Assembly (NCBI GenBank): GCA_963678705.1
Contig: OY783223.1
Span: 682,001-746,000, forward strand
Direction: 5' to 3'
Source of the DNA: Panorpa germanica
Lineage: Eukaryota; Arthropoda; Insecta; Mecoptera; Panorpidae
DNA length: 64,000 nucleotides
In this document: positions 52,993 to 64,000 of the stretch, in pieces
How the letters are laid out: each line of letters begins with the position of its first letter
Numbering within the stretch: the stretch's first letter is position 1
Program-made: the position numbers and the translations under genes
The notes under the pieces: model-generated
Told to the model about the DNA's origin: nothing
Databases searched by the model: none
What the model saw: the letters and a program-made list of their open reading frames with translations, nothing else

Positions 52993-54805
52993 TAAAGATA
53001 TTGCTGTTTACAATTTAAAGGATGCCAGCTCTAGAATTGACGTGCTCCAGCAACCTGGTGAACTTGTTGATAAAGATCGTCATGTAGACACAAACCCTGA
53101 TGATAATTGCAATGATCCTAAACTTGGCGTTAGATCATGTGTTAAATTGATTAAAATTGGATCAAGCGGTAACTGCAACTTAGCAATACCTATTTATACC
53201 TGCGACGTTTGTCAACAATCTTTTACTATAAAGACAAGTTTATTTAAACATGTTAAAAGTCATACGGAACAACGTGGAAAACGTCTGTTTTCTTGTGACG
53301 TGTGTGACAAGAGTTTTAATTATAAGTGTCACTTAACTACACATAAACTAATTCACAGTGGAAAACGCGTGTTTTCATGTGACGTGTGTGACAAGAGTTT
53401 TAATCAAAAGTGTAACTTAACTTCACATAAACTAATTCACAGTGGGAAACGCCCGTTTTCATGTGACGTGTGTGACAAGAGTTTTAATTATAAGTGTCAC
53501 TTAACTAAACATAAGCTAATTCACAGTGGGAAACGCCCGTTTTCATGTGACGTGTGTGACAAGAGTTTTATTTATAAGTGTAACTTAACTACACATACAC
53601 TAATTCACAGTGGAAAACGTCTGTTTTTATGTGACGTGTGTGACAAGAGTTTTAGTCAAAAGGGTAACTTAACTAAACATAAACTAATTCACAGTGGAAA
53701 ACGTCTGTTTTTATGTGACGTGTGTGACAAGAGTTTTAATCAAAAGGGTAACTTAACTAAACATAAACTAATTCACAGTGGAAAACGCCCGTTTTCATGT
53801 GACGTGTGTGACAAGAGTTTTAGTCAAAAGGGTAACTTAACTACACATACACTAATTCACAGTGGAAAACGCGTGTTTTCATGTGACGTGTGTGACAAGA
53901 GTTTTAATCAAAAGTGTAACTTAACTTCACATAAACTAATTCACAGTGGGAAACGCCCGTTTTCATGTGACGTGTGTGACAAGAGTTTTAATTATAAGTG
54001 TCACTTAACTAAACATAAGCTAATTCACAGTGGGAAACGCCCGTTTTCATGTGACGTGTGTGACAAGAGTTTTATTTATAAGAGTAACTTAACTACACAT
54101 AAACTAATTCACAGTGGAAAACGTCTGTTTTTATGTGACGTGTGTGACAAGAGTTTTAGTCAAAAGGGTAACTTAACTAAACATAAACTAATTCACAGTG
54201 GAAAACGCCCGTTTTCATGTGACGTGTGTGACAAGAGTTTTAGTCAAAAGGGTAACTTAACTACACATACACTAATTCACAGTGGGAAACGCCCGTTTTC
54301 ATGTGACGTGTGTGACAAGAGTTTTAATTATAAGTGTCACTTAACTAAACATAAGCTAATTCACAGTGGGAAACGCCCGTTTTCATGTGACGTGTGTGAC
54401 AAGAGTTTTAGTCAAAAGTATCACTTAACTACACATAAACTAAATCACAGTGGAAAACGCCCATTTTCATGTGACGTGTGTGACAAGAGTTTTAATTATA
54501 AGTGTCACTTAACTAAACATAAACTAATTCACAGTGGGAAACGCCCGTTTTCATGTGACGTGTGTGACAAGAGTTTTATTTATAAGTGTAACTTAACTGC
54601 ACATACACTAATTCACAGTGGAAAGCGTCTGTTTTTATGTGGCGTGTGTGACAAGAGTTTTATTTATAAGTGTCACTTAACTAAACATAAACTAGCTCAC
54701 AGTGGAAAACGGTCGTTTTCATGTGACGTGTGTGACAAGAGTTTTAGTCAAAAGTGTAACTTTACTACACATAAACTAATTCACAGTGGAAAACGCCCGT
54801 TTTAG
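52946..54805 (+). CDS. ZNF copy 3, C2H2 finger array (619 aa)
   Basis: An ATG at 52946, out of frame in copies 1 and 2, is placed in frame with the fingers by the 25-bp insertion and opens 619 codons. After about 90 residues comes the divergent finger (YTCDVCQQSF), then eighteen regular fingers, 19 in all, ending GKRPF and TAG. All fingers keep both Cys and both His; one has Gly for Asp (FLCGVCDKSF). A higher-order pattern repeats: NQKCNLTSH, NYKCHLTKH, IYKxNLTTH, SQKGNLTKH in this order at fingers 3-6 and 9-12. This is the longest uninterrupted finger array of the three copies. DNA binding is likely; it would lack the acidic N-terminus unless the frameshift is bypassed. Confidence 0.65.
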   Translation: MKATSKANIPITKSVDKDIAVYNLKDASSRIDVLQQPGELVDKDRHVDTNPDDNCNDPKLGVRSCVKLIKIGSSGNCNLAIPIYTCDVCQQSFTIKTSLFKHVKSHTEQRGKRLFSCDVCDKSFNYKCHLTTHKLIHSGKRVFSCDVCDKSFNQKCNLTSHKLIHSGKRPFSCDVCDKSFNYKCHLTKHKLIHSGKRPFSCDVCDKSFIYKCNLTTHTLIHSGKRLFLCDVCDKSFSQKGNLTKHKLIHSGKRLFLCDVCDKSFNQKGNLTKHKLIHSGKRPFSCDVCDKSFSQKGNLTTHTLIHSGKRVFSCDVCDKSFNQKCNLTSHKLIHSGKRPFSCDVCDKSFNYKCHLTKHKLIHSGKRPFSCDVCDKSFIYKSNLTTHKLIHSGKRLFLCDVCDKSFSQKGNLTKHKLIHSGKRPFSCDVCDKSFSQKGNLTTHTLIHSGKRPFSCDVCDKSFNYKCHLTKHKLIHSGKRPFSCDVCDKSFSQKYHLTTHKLNHSGKRPFSCDVCDKSFNYKCHLTKHKLIHSGKRPFSCDVCDKSFIYKCNLTAHTLIHSGKRLFLCGVCDKSFIYKCHLTKHKLAHSGKRSFSCDVCDKSFSQKCNFTTHKLIHSGKRPF

Positions 54806-54897
54806 TCATACTTAAGTACGTGTGTGACAAGAGTTTTAATTATAAGTGTAATCTAACTGTACATAAAAAGGTGCATTCAAGAAATAATAGACAGTGA
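54806..54897 (+). pseudogene. Terminal out-of-frame finger of ZNF3
   Basis: After the TAG the sequence TCATACTTAAGTACGTGTG leads into one more finger (SFNYKCNLTVHKKVH) ending SRNNRQ and TGA at 54897. All three copies end the same way: TTTTAGTCATAC or TTTTAGTCCTAC, then this finger. It either marks the true C-terminus at GKRPF or a shared inactivating change. Confidence 0.6.
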
Positions 54898-55464
54898 AAA
54901 ACTTATTTTGTTTTATAGTTATTTGTTTTATCCCAAGTCTCATTACATTGTCAGATATTTTTTATTTATGGTTTCTCGAGCTTCCTATAAATGTTAGACT
55001 AGATGGAACTTTTGTTTTTATTTGAAAATCTCTAAAATGTAAATACTAATTTTATTTCATAATTATTTTCATAGTTATTTTTAATGGTCCTATTTTCTTT
55101 ATGTTGAAATGCGTTGAAAGTTATTTGAGACAATATAATATTAGATTTATTTGATATTTCAACTCACCATGACAAAGATATAAATATTACGTAATCATAT
55201 GGTAACTCACATATGGCACATCTGTTCAAGTAGAATTCTATGTGTAAACCTATTGTTAATTGCCTATGTGTAAATGCAGTGACCTAAAGAATAATTATAA
55301 AATGTCATATTATTATTAATGTTAATATTATTCTACACAAATGCTTACATCAAAGTATTTATATACAGACATATCGGCACACACGTGGTACATACCGTGC
55401 AAGTAGAATTCTATGTGTAAAACTATTGTTAAATGCCTATACAACAGAATGCAATATAAATATA
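54898..55464. other. ZNF3 3' flank with a partial tandem duplication
   Basis: Shared with the ZNF2 3' flank (41951-42358). Unlike copy 2, the phrase CAAGTAGAATTCTATGTG occurs twice here (about 55226 and 55398), with about 170 bp between the two occurrences. No gene. Confidence 0.65.
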
Positions 55465-56953
55465 CTAGAGTTTGCCCCCGTCGCAATGCGACGTCTTTTT
55501 GGCGTGTATGATTTGAATACAATAAAATAATTCGTAATTACATTTCATATTTAATTCTATTTTTAAATTGAAATAATAAACTCGTACACATATACATTGA
55601 CACATAAAAATTGACTAAAAAAATATATTTTTTTATCAAAATAAAAAATATTTTCAATTTATGCGTTATTTGACCAACTTTCTTTCAAGATTTAGGATTT
55701 TTTTTTCGATTCGTAAATAAGTTACCAAGGTTAGCATATATACAAAATTTCAATTTTGTAGCACAATTTTTACTCTCGGCAAAAACTGCCCCCCGTGCCC
55801 CCAAATAAAATTTTGAAATTTTGAATTTTTTTTTATTAATAATATACTTAATTATTCTAGAATCCAGAATATGAACTTGCTCCAAAGTTCCCTACCGGGC
55901 CCCCAATTTTTTTACCGCCCCCTTTTTCAATTTTTGAATTTCAAATTTTTGAAAAATATCAGCATTGACCATTATAATACACATACAAAATTTCACCTTT
56001 CTATCTTTTACGAATAAAAAGTAATACAGCAAAAAAGAGCCCAACTTTTTTTCAGTTTTTCTAAAATTACGGGTTTCCAGGAAATTCAGGGAAAAATCCA
56101 GGAACGCCAAAAGTCTTAAAAAAATTTTCTCTACGAAATAGGAAATTTTCAAAAACATTGACGGAGCCATTTTCGAGCTACCATACAAAATTCAGTACCA
56201 AACATATAAGAATACTAGCGCTTCGCCGCGTTGCAAAGCGACGTGTATATAATATTTGTGAATAAATAAAAGTTATTTGCTAAATTGAAAATAATGCAAA
56301 ATATTATTTTTAAGTAATTTTCGCTAAAATATATCATTTTTTAAATGTATGTTTCCTTATTTTGTTATAATTCTTTCATTTACAGTAATTAAGCACAATA
56401 TGGACCAGTCTCCAGTGCCCCCGCCCATAAGCCCCAATCATCACCTCTTGGCTCCATGCTCTCTTACGTTTCCGAACTTTTAATTAGATTCCTCTAAACT
56501 TCCGCCATGGATCGCCTTCTTCCTTCAGCATTCTGTATCGCTTCTTCCCTGAGCATCGTCGGTCCTTAGAGTACTTTCACAGCGCCCCCACTTTAGCGCT
56601 ATAATTAAATAATCCTTCGCTTCCTCCTCCCTGCGTAAAATTATCATTTGTTCTAATGAAGCACAGTATTGAACAATGTCCACTGCCCCGCCCCTAAACA
56701 CCAATCATCACTTTTTGGCTCCATGCTCTGTATCGTTCTCGCACTTTCAACTTTATTCCTTTGCACCTCTGCCACAATACGCCTACTTACAACATCACAG
56801 CCCACCTGAGCATCATCGCTCATTAGGGCACTTTCCTATCGCCCTTGTTTTAGCGCAATCATTAAATAATCCTGCGCTTACATCCCCTGCGTACTAATCT
56901 CTTAACAATTAGTTTTCAAAATTAATACTTTACTGGCAACCTATTGGCAACAT
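55465..56953 (-). mobile_element. Composite Helitron-like element, second copy
   Basis: Part 1 runs from CTAG 55465 (hairpin GTCGC-AAT-GCGAC at 55480-55492) to about 56212, part 2 from CTAG 56215 to about 56953. Same order and spacing as 42359-44050, including the three-base gap between the parts. Confidence 0.65.
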
Positions 56954-57717
56954 TATTTTTTAATAATTATTCGATAAGATAAATGCTTGATAAAATTAAT
57001 TTTCACTCATTTCAATGTAAACCTACTAATTACATTAATTCATTTATGTTTTTAAGAAGGCCTAGCGGTTCGCTCCTAATAATCTCATCTCTAGCCGTTA
57101 TCCTTTCCGTTATTACAATTTCAAGCACATATTCTGCAACACGGTTACCTCACAGAGCCTTTATAATCTATCGCCACTACTTTTAACACCACCGTTACTT
57201 AGTACTGAACCCATAGCGCCACCCTGTCCTTTAATTAGGCACTACTAATTCGATACTACAGCAATTCCTTTACATAATTAAATCTGCACTGTAATCTTAC
57301 GTTCTAATTTTCGTATTTATATTTACGATATATTATTAGTCTCCCCATTAATCCCCGCTCCTGAAATAAAATTGTCAAATTTTAGGCATAGCAATCTATT
57401 TTGCTCGTAACAATTCTCTCTACCATTATAACCTTTGACTACCTCTACTTTTATAAATGATCGAAATGTCAAAATTGAGCTCTTTGGCAAAGCCTTTCCC
57501 GCCCCCACTTCCCCAATTTCGCGCCGCTACTAAGGGTAAATTTATTTTCGCAAATATGCACATGCATAGTTTCTATTTTTTCAAATTGATATTTGGGGCT
57601 CTTAACTATTTCCCCCCTATCCCTCTCCCTCCTGTTCGTTAAATGTTATTTGACTATCTAACTTATAGAGAACTATTGTGCTTCTATTTAATATTCTACA
57701 TGCAAAATATCATCGTT
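56954..57717. repeat. Repeat R, copy 3, abutting CUB-C
   Basis: Same start and same end as 8066-8858 and again followed directly by mid-exon CUB sequence (GTAATTCCTCCAAAG). The shared join shows that the R/exon fusion predates the separation of copies A and C. Confidence 0.7.
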
Positions 57718-60700
57718 GTAATTCCTCCAAAGATTCGAACCAAGAACAAAGTGTCGCTGCTCTTCTTAACCGATAAATGGGTTCAACGGAAGGGATTCAA
57801 AATAGAGTACAGCGTTGATTGTAAGAAAATCTTTATTGAATTTTATTAGAGAAGATAAGAGTGATTACTCAAATGAGATTATTTCAGTTTGTGGTGGAGC
57901 TGTTAACACACAGAAGACAATTCAGTCCGTACCTGGGAATGAAGGCAATACTTATATGTCGTACATGAACAGCGTCTGGAATATAACTGCGCCAGAAAAC
58001 AAACAAATAGTTAAACCGAACAACAATTCCTACACATGAAAATTTCCGTATTAGGGACCATCCATAACAATTTTAATGCTATTCTATTAATGACCAATAT
58101 TTTTTTAAGTCTCACATAAATTTTTGAAAACCTACTACTAATTTTTCAGTTTTTAAAGAAATAGTAACTTTTTTTAGATTTTATTACCCTGTTTCACTTT
58201 TTATATTTGAGATTGCATGTAATATCACAAAAATTTCTAAAATCCCTTCCCTCACTTTCTTTGCGAGGTACGTAATTAGGTTGTGAACCTAATATTGACA
58301 AAGTTTTCTGTCAAAACCTCAAATATCCAATTATTTTTATTCAATGGGCTTGTGTCCTCATTTTTTAGTGATCGATTTTTCAATTGTTGATTGAAATTGA
58401 TGTTAATAAATGTGTCTATTTTATTAAATATCTAAATATTGACGGAGATACAGCAATTAAAAAATTGAATTCTAGTTTAAGCGCTAGAAATGGTCGGCCA
58501 TATTTGTATGACGAGAAATGCATTTTAACGTCAGTTATTTGTTGAGTAGGTCTGTGCTGCGTTAGTGATCTGTAGCTGTTGGTAGTCAAATAATCAAGTC
58601 AAGAATAATAAGTTTTTATTTTATTTAACCCTCTTACGGCAGACATAATATTGGAATTTTATTGTTCCTTGAAATAGCTGTAAATAATATTTGATATTTT
58701 GATATATAAATACATATAGCAGAACTTTATGAGCTGTAAGGTTGGTAACCGTACACAAGGATTGTGATGTCACATGCATTTGGAATGTGTCCAACGTTGA
58801 ATCCCTTTAATAATTAAAGAGAAAAGATGACTTTTTTAATTGTTAATGTATCCAGAAATAAGTTATTAAAAAGAAGGAGTTATTAAAAAATAATTGAGCA
58901 TTTGAGGTTCTAGTAACCCACTTTATCAATATATAGTACAGTTTTATTGAAATTAAGACATAGGACACAAGCCCATTGAAGTGCAGTAGTGATAGAAACG
59001 TCACAAAACAAGACACTTCACCAAATTGTTTACTGAGAAGTTACTAAATGAAATATTTTTGCAGGCTGTTCGAGGAATTACTCCAGCATTCAAGGTCGCC
59101 TGCTGAGCGACCACCTGGAGGTCTGTACCATCGTCATTACTGCACCAGAGAATCATACAATTTCACTATTTTTCCAAAGTTTCCTTATGATGGATTCCTC
59201 CGATTGCACAACGTTAGGACTCGAAGTAAAAAAAACTATAATGTGTTTTTTAGAACAAGTATTGACTTGTACTAAACTTTTTCTCTGACGTTATACGTCA
59301 TGAATTGGATTGGTTAAGTTTTTATTTACAAATATTAACAAACAAATGAATATCATATTAGTTCAATTCATGACGCATAACATCAGAGAGAAAGTTATAA
59401 AATAAGGTCCTTAATTTGTTAAATTTGGTCTATGAATATATTTCGTCAATGTTGCCAGTAATTCATTTTCTATCTTTTTTTCAGATTCGCGAGGGTACTA
59501 ATCTAGCGCTGGTATCCAAGTTGTGCGCTTACTCAACTCCCAGCCCGGTTTTTACTGATACCAACATCGTGCAGCTGCGCTTCTTCGGAGATAACATAGG
59601 CTACGGCATGTACGACATCATCTACACGGCCACTGATAAAGGTACTCGTTTAAGGACGTGACATTATTTGAATTGGATTCCTTAAGCATATACTCGATAA
59701 TGTTTTTTGACGACACAGTTAATATATAATTATTTCAATAATTACTACATGATAAAATAACATTTAAAGAATACTTTGTGAAATTTAAATAAACAAATAT
59801 CAAGAAATGAGGCATTGACAGCGAATCTCCGCAGACGTCACAAAAAAAGTTGCATTGTGGTGCCGCTCATAACTCATCATTGGATTTTCTGAAATCGAAA
59901 AACCAAAATGATTTCATTAGTTGATAAGATTCTGCAAGTAATCCTGTCCAGTGTTTCTTTTTTTATTGATTTTTCAATTTTTTACAGCACTTAAAAGTCA
60001 AAATACCGATTTTTCATGAAAAAAATCAGAAACTTTGTTATTTTAAAACACGTTAAAATAAAAAAAATAAAAAAACCCGACAGCGTTACCACGGCATTTA
60101 TGTAAAGAAAAAGTGTGCGAAATTTCAAAAGAATCGGTGCAGTACATTTTGAACTAGAGAGGTCACCGACTCTGTAAAAGCTAAGTGTGAGAAAAACGCT
60201 TTTAAAAGTTTCAAAGAAAGACGAAACTAGACCAGAGAGGTGAAAACTTAAAACTCTATATCTCCGACAGTTTTACTCCAATCTACTTCAAATTTTCACA
60301 CAATAAATTTAATATATTGTACATTAATATAAATAAAAGAAAAATATACTATTTTAATTGTTAATATCTCGTAAAATATAGAGAGTTATTTGAGGTCCTG
60401 GTAGTCAACTTTATCAATATATTGCAAAGTTTTATAGAAATTAAGTCACCCATTCATGAACTGTTTCAGGAAAAGGCTGTGGAGGCACATTGTTCAACTA
60501 CGGGGGCATCTTCACCAGCCCCATGTACCCAGCAAGCTATCGAGAGGAGAAGGATTGCAGATGGGATGTTGCAGTGCCCCATGGTTCGGTGGTTGTCCTA
60601 AAGTTCGATATGTTTGACCTAGGATCAGCAGAATTGTGTGAAACAAATTACCTTGAACTCATAGAAGTGCACCGGGAAACTAGCAGCAAGATTATGAAGA

Positions 60701-61939
60701 CCAGATACTGTGGAGGGGTAAGTTTAACGTATTGGTATTATTATTTATTATTATTCGACTTATTTATTTGAATAATTTTTAGGATACGCCTGCAAACTTC
60801 TATAGCGCAACCAATGAATTGGCGGTTCGCTATGTAACGACTGTTAATAACGGCGGAACCGGATGGACTGCTACTTTCATAGCGACTCTACCAGGTACGG
60901 ATGTTGTCTCACGACAGTACTACTTTCATGTAACTGTCGCGATAGTACTGTTGACTATCAGGTTATCTATACGGCGCCAGAAGAAATTCGCCTTGCAGGG
61001 CCGCATAGTTTTATGCGGTATCTTTTACACGGCGTGACTTTTATCGAATAGTAACCGAACAAGTGTTTAGTGGTGAAGTATCATTTACACGTGTTTCAAG
61101 TTTATTATTAGAAAATGATTGAAGAATCTTTTATAGATAATGATTTATTGATTTCTTTGATGAAACAAAAGTCCGTTTTGTGAGATAACGCTATGGAATT
61201 ATATAAAAATCGCGTTGCAACTCAAGCGGCGTTGCAACTTAATCAACAATAATTCGGCTACTATAAATTCTAGCAGTACAAATCTAACAACACCGAAATC
61301 TATTGATACAGATATTTTAAGAGACAGTTACTACTTTTCACGGTAGCATAAAATCAATGCATCACGCGTTAAGTAGACGAACTGCCTTGATATTTATATT
61401 AACGTTTTTATTTCTTTGAATATTTAAAAGTTCACAAAACTGTAATTCATCAAATTTGAATACAGTTTTGCCGCTTGTTTTAGATATGCATAATACGTCA
61501 TAGAAGAAATAAGTAATCGAGTATATTTTTCTTTTTGGTCAACCTTTGTAAAATAAAACTTGATGGGATACACAACGCAACTGTTAGTAGTAAATGATGT
61601 ATTGCACAAACCGACACACGTATGCGTCTCTGTAAAGAAATATATATAATAAAGAATATAAATGAAAGAAATTGCAAATCTGAGAACGTTACGTACAATG
61701 CATTAGAATTTTCTATAACGTTGAATCCCTTTCATAATTAAAGAGACAAAATGCTTTTCTTAATTCTTAATATCTCCTTGAGTTATTTGAGGTCCTGATA
61801 ACCAACTTTATCAATAGTACAGTTTAATAGAAATTTGGTCATGATTCACAAGTCCATTTTTGTTTTTTCATAATTGTTGTTTACATAACTGTTTAAGTAA
61901 AATTATATTTTTTCAGGAGCTGAAGTTTCAACATGGTAA
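57718..61939 (+). pseudogene. Cubilin-like multi-CUB gene, copy C (internal deletion)
   Basis: Exons kept: <57718-57820, 57888-about 58010, 59065-59225, 59485-59641, 60470-60717, 60783-60894, 61917-61939 (TAA). Copy A exons 3-8 (10635-14616) are missing, removing half of one CUB domain and two whole ones. Exon 2 has also lost its splice donor through a 25-bp deletion: ATAGTTAAACCG replaces ATAGTTCTTCGGTAATG...CTAAACCG. The remaining 3' exons have normal lengths and phases and encode two intact CUB domains, with one Gly-to-Ala change (KLCAYS for KLCGYS). Without a start or a donor in exon 2 the full gene cannot be made; a transcript from the last five exons is possible only with a new start. 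Confidence 0.8.
58343..58977 (+). mobile_element. MITE-1, recombinant copy in CUB-C
   Basis: Both 16-bp ends are perfect. The left flank equals that of the MITE-1 in CUB-A intron 2 and the right flank equals that of the MITE-1 in CUB-A intron 8. Internally it follows the intron-2 version up to about 58760 (it has AGTCAAATAATCAAGTC and ACACAAGGATTGTG) and switches to the intron-8 version by TGTCCAACGTTGAATCC. Confidence 0.85.
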
Positions 61940-62673
61940 AATAATGTTCCAAGATATTTTGTTTAGATGGCGGTGACTTGAATTGAAAAAATGAAAAATA
62001 ATTTTATTAATAGTTTATTAGTTATTAAAAATTATAATTTAAAAATATCAATCAATATACTATAAAGTTCTTTTATTTATGTGTTATTATTATAAGTTGG
62101 AAACAGCGCAACCTGGCACCATTTTCCATTTATTTCGAAGTTTGCAAAACTCTTTTTGGAAACTTTTCTTTCCTTGTAATTCCAAATTGGCCAGGTATCC
62201 ATGGAAATATGCAATGGGCCTGTGCACTCATTTTTAGTGGTCGATTTTTCAATTATTGATGTTAATAAATGTGTATTGGCGTGTCTAATTTATTGAATGT
62301 CTAAATGGTGACCGAGATATAGCAATTAAAAGTTTGAATTGTAGTTTTAGTGCTACAGATGTCGGCCATATTTATGACGTAATATGTCTGTACTATTAAG
62401 GGGTGGTCTAGAGCTCGGAAATTTAAGTTATTTTGAGGATTGTTTTTTTTATAATAAAAATAATGAAAAACGATATTTAAACTTTTTAAGCTTATTATTA
62501 CACTTATCTAGATACAAAAAAATTATTTTTGAAACTTATAAAGATTGTTAATTATTTTTAAAATGGCGCTGAAGTAGACCCTGTCAATAAATTGGATCTG
62601 GACGGTGTTACCGATTTTGGCTCTTCTATTTATTTGAAAAATTTGAAAACCAAGTAAATTATTAATTAGTATG
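61940..62673. repeat. CUB-C 3' flank with truncated MITE-1 and GGGGTGGTCTAGA element
   Basis: Follows the 3' flanks of CUB-A and CUB-B: truncated MITE-1 at 62213-62398 and the left part of the GGGGTGGTCTAGA element from 62399. No gene. Confidence 0.7.
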
Positions 62674-62926
62674 CCCAGTAAACATTTTGGAGTCACTTTG
62701 ACATCATATTGAAGATGCGTCATGATTTTTTTGTCATGAAAGAGTTCATCTATAGTTCAGTTTCTCACATTTTTTCATACAAAATGTCTACTTTATCGGC
62801 TACCAATGGCGAAATTACTCCACCTGTCGGAATACAAATGAAGATAAAGTTGATGCGAACTATAATTGAAGTTAAATAGTGATAGAAACGACACTAAATA
62901 GGGCACTCACCAAATTGTTTACTGGG
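62674..62926. mobile_element. MITE-5 copy, 253 bp, at the CUB-C end
   Basis: Same length, ends and left flank (TATG) as 37705-37957. On the right the host sequence does not resume; the inverted composite element follows directly (AATGTTCTTC). The insertion therefore predates the B/C split and its right flank was later lost. Confidence 0.85.
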
Positions 62927-64000
62927 AATGTTCTTCTAAGGATGAAATTTAGTATGTAGGTTGCCAGTAAAGTATTAATTTTGAAAACTAATTGTTAAGA
63001 GATTAGTACGCAGGGCGTGTAAGCGCAGGATTATTTAATGATTGCGCTAAAACAAGGGCGATAGGAAAGTGCCCTAATGAGCGATGATGCTTAGGTGGGC
63101 TGTGGTGTTGCAAGTAGGCGTATTGTGGCAGAGGTGCAAAGGAATAAAGTTGAAAGTGCGAGAACGATACAGAGCATGGAGCCAAGAAGTGATGATTGGT
63201 GTTTAGGGGCGGGGCAGTAGACATTGTTCAATACTGTGCTTCATTAGGTCAAATGATAATTTTACGCAGGGAGGAGGAAGCGAAGGATTATTTAATTATA
63301 GCGCTAAAGTGGGGGCGCTGTGAAAGTACTCTAAGGACCGACGATGCTCAGGGAAGAAGCGATACAGAGTGCTGAAGGAAGAAGGCGATCCATGGCGGAA
63401 GTTTAGAGGAATCTAATTAAAAGTTCGGAAACGTAAGAGAGCATGGAGCCAAGAGGTGATGAGGGCACTTGTTAATGTAGTGCTTAATTACTGTAAATGA
63501 AAGAATTATAACAAAATAAGGAAACATACATTTAAAAAACGATATATTTTAGCGAAAATTACTTAAAAATAATATTTTACATTATTTTCAATTTAGCAAA
63601 TAACTTTTATTTATTCACAAATATTATATACACGTCGCTTTGCGACGGGGCGAAGCGCTAGTATTCTTATATATTTGGTACTGAATTTTGTATGGTAGCT
63701 CGAAAATGGCTCCGTCAATGTTTTTGAAAATTTCCTATTTCGTAGAGAAATTTTTTTTAAGACTTTTGGCGTCCCTGGATTTTTCCCTGAATTTCCTGGA
63801 AACCCGTAATTTTGGAAAAACTGAAAAAAAGTTGGGCTCTTTTTTGCTGTATTACTTTTTATTCGTAAAAGATAGAAAGGTGAAATTTTGCATGTGTATT
63901 ATAATGGTCAATGCTGATATTTTTCAAAAATTAGAAATTCAAAAATTAAAAAAGGGGGGTTGAAGAAATTCGGGGGCCAGGTAGGGAACATTAGAGAAAG
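62927..64000 (+). mobile_element. Composite Helitron-like element, inverted third copy (cut by window edge)
   Basis: Reverse complement of 43292-44050 up to CTAG at 63658-63661, with hairpin CGCTTTGC...GCGAAGCG, then three bases and TCTTATATATTTGGTAC, the start of part 1, running off the window. The order of parts is conserved in inverted form. Confidence 0.7.

Overview
The window is AT-rich nuclear DNA from a metazoan, most likely an arthropod (insect). The evidence is spliced multi-exon CUB-domain genes with short GT-AG introns, long tandem C2H2 zinc-finger genes, and a dense load of eukaryotic transposons: an autonomous-type Helitron, a Ty3/Gypsy remnant, a type-B DNA polymerase remnant, and many short inverted-repeat (TIR) elements of hAT, piggyBac and unknown type. 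Nothing suggests a bacterial sequence. The exact taxon cannot be fixed from the sequence alone.

Layout. (1) 1-5,650: minus-strand remains of a protein-primed type-B DNA polymerase (Polinton/Maverick-like family), whose core is repeated in tandem with a 901-bp period, followed by two unrecognised minus-strand ORFs. (2) 6,711-8,064: a TIR element here called X. (3) 8,066-25,606: first CUB + zinc-finger cassette, with CUB copy A (5.5 CUB domains, 13 exons, ends 18,925) and ZNF copy 1 (22,156-25,606). (4) 25,606-31,263: repeats and a deleted Gypsy element with its 3' LTR. (5) 32,183-41,950: second cassette, CUB copy B (3 domains) and ZNF copy 2. (6) 42,359-51,221: a composite element with Helitron-like termini, then a second copy of X interrupted by a 5,595-bp Helitron. 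(7) 52,022-54,897: ZNF copy 3, without a CUB partner directly in front. (8) 55,465-57,717: repeats. (9) 57,718-61,939: CUB copy C, internally deleted. (10) 61,940-64,000: repeats, including the composite element in inverted orientation.

The theme is a local array made by repeated duplication of one CUB-3'-end plus ZNF block, later reshaped by transposons. Because the duplicates act as each other's controls, several insertions can be placed to the base: the Helitron (empty site at 7,508/7,509), a TTAA-flanked piggyBac-like MITE, an element with an 8-bp target duplication in the ZNF1 leader, and a 253-bp MITE. The loss of six exons from CUB copy C is best explained by recombination between two copies of the same MITE.

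None of the CUB copies has a start codon in the window. Copies A and C begin where a repeat abuts the middle of a CUB exon, and B begins at a domain boundary. All retain the same splice sites, phases and stop at their 3' ends. The zinc-finger genes are 84-bp (28-residue) repeat arrays behind a shared acidic N-terminus. Copies 1 and 2 are broken by stops or frameshifts, and copy 3 has its N-terminus separated from its fingers by a 25-bp insertion. In copy 1 the array passes from an in-frame 84-bp period to a frame-breaking 92-bp period. All identity statements come from reading the sequence by eye; no alignment or database search was run.
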